From: an uncultured Prevotella sp.
GTDB lineage: Bacteria; Bacteroidota; Bacteroidia; Bacteroidales; Bacteroidaceae
Assembly (NCBI GenBank): GCA_937907705.1
Contig: CALCVP010000067.1
Span: 40,606-104,605 of the forward strand
Direction: 5' to 3'
DNA length: 64,000 nt
Positions 61,784 through 64,000 of the stretch are shown one piece after another. The position numbers and the translations under genes were made by a program. Numbering within the stretch: the first letter of the stretch is position 1; the number at the start of each line of letters is the position of its first letter. The notes under the pieces were generated by a model. The model was given only the letters and a program-made list of their open reading frames with translations, did no database searches and was not told the DNA's origin.

Positions 61784-63616
61784 TTAGTTTAATTCAAGAT
61801 GCAGCATTTCTGATAGTTTGCCAAACGCCTTGTAGTTGGTTTTGAGCAATTCAAAGCGCTCTTTGTTGGTCAGTATGGGCTTTATCTCATCTGGTTCAGC
61901 CAGCCTGAGCGTAAACGTGATGTTGCTATTTTGAAGGCGTAGCGCTAAGGTGTTGCGTATGCTTCCTTTTATTTTTGTCATATCATCCAGCAAAAGCCCA
62001 TTGTCTACTACTGCTTCTATGTGTGGAAACTCTTTGATAATGGGGGTCATGTTCTTCATGCGCGATGCTATGCCAATGAGATTAGGGCTTTTCTCTGTCA
62101 TGCGCACACACATGGCTATCCATTCGCGGCTTACATCATCATTGCTGAATGGTTGGTCTTGGTTTGCATTTGCAGGCACTTCATCTTGCTCAATGGCTAT
62201 TTGCTGCGATTGGTTTTTGCTTTTTAAGTTAGCAAACGATTTGCTCAATCCGCCTAATTTCAGTGCAGGTTTGCGTGCAGCGGTCTTTGTTGCCATGACT
62301 TCTGCCATTTTGCCATGCTCTTTATTGTCCGTCTCATGGTTATTAGAGGTGCCATTCACACCGTTGTCTTCATTCTTTTGTTTGCCAGCCAGTGTGTGTC
62401 TGCTGACAGGAGGTTCAGCTGTGGCCACCTGATTAGCCACTTTAGGCTGAACGTTTATAATATGTTTAAACAGGCATTTCAATCTTTTAGGGCCACGCCC
62501 CGCGCTGTTGCCGTCATCGTCAGATTGTGTTATCTGCGCTATTTCTATGAGTGTGAGCTCTACCAACAATCGTTTGTTATTGCTTTGTCGATAGTTTATA
62601 TCGCATTTGTTCATTATCTTTAGAGCCTTGTATAAAAAGTCTGTTGGGCATTTTTTAGCTTGCTCCTTATACTTTTCAGCTCTTTTTTGACTCACTTGCA
62701 GCAATGGCAGCGTTTCTTCGTCTTTAGCCATGAGTACGTTTCTTGCATGTACTGCTAATCCATTGATAAGTCCGCCTCCATCAAAGCCTCTATTGATAAT
62801 GCTGTTAAGCAAGACCATCACATCGGCTGCTTTGTTTTCAAGACAGAAATCGATAATCTTAAAATAGTTATCAGCATCTACTACATTAAGGTCTTCTATC
62901 ACCTTTTTATAGGTAAGGTTGCCTTGACAGAAGCTGACAGCTTGATCAAAGGTAGACAAAGCATCTCTCATGCCGCCGTCAGCCTTTTCTGCAATTAGAT
63001 TAAGAGCCTCTTCTTCATAGGTGATACTTTCATTTTTGGCCACCATTTTCAGTTGCTCTACAATATCGGATACCTTGATACGTTCAAAGTCATATATTTG
63101 GCAGCGTGATATAATGGTAGGTAGTATCTTATGCTTCTCGGTGGTAGCCAAAATAAAGATAACGTGAGCAGGTGGCTCTTCCAGTGTTTTCAAGAAAGCA
63201 TTGAAGGCGGCTGTGGTCAGCATATGTACCTCATCGATGATAAATACTTTGTATTTGCCAACTTGAGGCGGTATTCTTGTTTGCTCCATCAGGTCTTTGA
63301 TAGCCTCTACTGAGTTGTTGCTGGCGGCATCCAGCTCAAAAACATTGTAAGATCTTTGTTCATTAAACGCCTTACAGCTTTCACACAGTCCGCAGGCTTC
63401 GCCGTTTTCGGTAGGGTGCAAGCAGTTGATAGCTTTGGCAAAAATACGTGCACAGGTCGTTTTACCTACACCTCGTGGGCCGCAGAACAAGTAAGCATGG
63501 GCTAATTTACCACTCTTGACGGAGTTTTTTAGTGTAGTAGTGAGTGCTTTTTGACCCACGACAGAGTCAAAATTGAGAGGCCTATATTTACGTGCCGATA
63601 CTATATAATCTTTCAT
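61784..63616 (-). CDS. dnaX: DNA polymerase III subunit gamma/tau
   Basis: 610 residues. Walker A GPRGVGKT is at 46-53, the zinc site is Cys65, Cys75, Cys78 and Cys81 (CGLCESC), and IDEVHML follows at about 126. It also has the sensor-1 region ATTEKHKILPTIISRCQ and the AAA+ lid. The C-terminal third contains a low-complexity linker and a tau-like domain. It is the clamp-loader motor of the replisome. I saw no obvious frameshift signal to make a separate gamma form. The promoter is at 63829-63799. Confidence 0.95.
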   Translation of the reverse strand: MKDYIVSARKYRPLNFDSVVGQKALTTTLKNSVKSGKLAHAYLFCGPRGVGKTTCARIFAKAINCLHPTENGEACGLCESCKAFNEQRSYNVFELDAASNNSVEAIKDLMEQTRIPPQVGKYKVFIIDEVHMLTTAAFNAFLKTLEEPPAHVIFILATTEKHKILPTIISRCQIYDFERIKVSDIVEQLKMVAKNESITYEEEALNLIAEKADGGMRDALSTFDQAVSFCQGNLTYKKVIEDLNVVDADNYFKIIDFCLENKAADVMVLLNSIINRGFDGGGLINGLAVHARNVLMAKDEETLPLLQVSQKRAEKYKEQAKKCPTDFLYKALKIMNKCDINYRQSNNKRLLVELTLIEIAQITQSDDDGNSAGRGPKRLKCLFKHIINVQPKVANQVATAEPPVSRHTLAGKQKNEDNGVNGTSNNHETDNKEHGKMAEVMATKTAARKPALKLGGLSKSFANLKSKNQSQQIAIEQDEVPANANQDQPFSNDDVSREWIAMCVRMTEKSPNLIGIASRMKNMTPIIKEFPHIEAVVDNGLLLDDMTKIKGSIRNTLALRLQNSNITFTLRLAEPDEIKPILTNKERFELLKTNYKAFGKLSEMLHLELN

Positions 63617-63733
63617 TATTGGGTTATTTCAGTTTATAGTGTAGCAATAAGGAATAAATATTTTGTTGTAAAAATAACGAAAGTTGGGTACGATGAAACA
63701 TGTCTCAATTGTCAAATAGCAATTTAACTTATA

Positions 63734-63829
63734 TAAAGTTAGCGCAAATTAGATGCAATGAAACTAATTTAGATTGTCGAACGGCAACTTAACTTATGCA
63801 AAGTTAGCGCAAATTGCTTACAATGCAAA
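63734..63829 (-). repeat. Tandem 65-base promoter repeat upstream of dnaX
   Basis: Read on the minus strand, GCTAACTTTGCATAAGTTAAG from 63808 recurs as GCTAACTTTATATAAGTTAAA from 63743, a 65-base period with about 80 percent identity by eye. The element aligns with the asnA repeat (CTTTGCATAA, then TAAG, then TCGRCAAT and ATTGCAT). Confidence 0.75.
63799..63829 (-). promoter_or_regulatory. Promoter of dnaX
   Basis: Minus-strand TTTG (63829-63826), 19 bases, TAACTTTG (63806-63799). The second copy nearer the gene has the weaker TAACTTTA at 63741-63734. The remaining sequence to 64000 is AT-rich and shows no gene. Confidence 0.7.
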
Positions 63830-64000
63830 ATAAAATTCGTGTGAAAGTGGTTTAATTATCAGGTTAAAATACTATGTGTATGGAATAATACTCTGTTAAT
63901 TCTAATGTAATCGTTTGAAAATGAGAGAGTTAATTAACGTAATACAACTAATAAAATTTGGTTAAATGGCTGATTATCAGTAACTTTATAGTTCTCTAAG

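Overview
The window comes from the chromosome of a Bacteroidota bacterium, most likely a member of the Prevotellaceae. The evidence is a SusC/SusD pair, many secreted carbohydrate-active enzymes, promoters of the Bacteroidota type (TTTG, 19-20 bases, TAnnTTTG) seen repeatedly, an LpxB lipid A gene, DUF5683 and DUF4301 proteins, and a secreted protein ending in the C-terminal signature common in Prevotella. No rRNA, tRNA, CRISPR array or prophage was seen. The left edge may be the end of an IS21-like element.

Layout. 1-2700: a small HTH protein, a lipoprotein and a YfcE-type phosphoesterase, each with a recognisable promoter or terminator. 2790-5317 (minus): flavin reductase, lpxB, surE. 5671-11979 (plus): parA, parB, a DUF5683 protein, an MltD-like lytic transglycosylase and a bifunctional-type RelA/SpoT enzyme, a chromosome/cell-wall/stress block. 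12161-20359: pectin methylesterase, then a SusC-SusD-lipoprotein-secreted protein operon with its own promoter. 20597-29713: housekeeping and small envelope genes (histidine phosphatase, pseudouridine synthase, fabG-tetR, M48 protease, LemA, two tandem outer-membrane proteins, an unknown 485-residue protein, a minimal lytic transglycosylase). 30579-47096 (minus): six large secreted enzymes (GH2, GH78 fused to a sialidase fold, GH140, GH95, a CE19-like esterase with an STN domain, and a GH43/sialidase/GH142-like three-module protein). Their family content closely matches the enzyme set known for the pectin rhamnogalacturonan II (RG-II). 48137-53326: a giant GT2/HIT-like/SpoIID fusion next to an AmpG-like permease. 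53510-63616: a DXS-like transketolase, DUF4301, a second RelA/SpoT enzyme with a ruined hydrolase domain, mscL, asnA and dnaX.

Together the genes describe a pectin-degrading gut or rumen type anaerobe. The pectinesterase and the minus-strand cluster act on methylesterified pectin and RG-II side chains. The two RSH enzymes would set (p)ppGpp levels, one able to make and break it, the other probably only to make it.

The least explained structure is non-coding. Five intergenic regions (about 805-892, 13310-13375, 21103-21234, 30241-30372, 47411-47520) carry arrays with an exact 22-base period in which an imperfect palindrome recurs once per unit while the rest of the unit diverges. Separately, asnA and dnaX share a tandemly duplicated 65-66 base promoter element.
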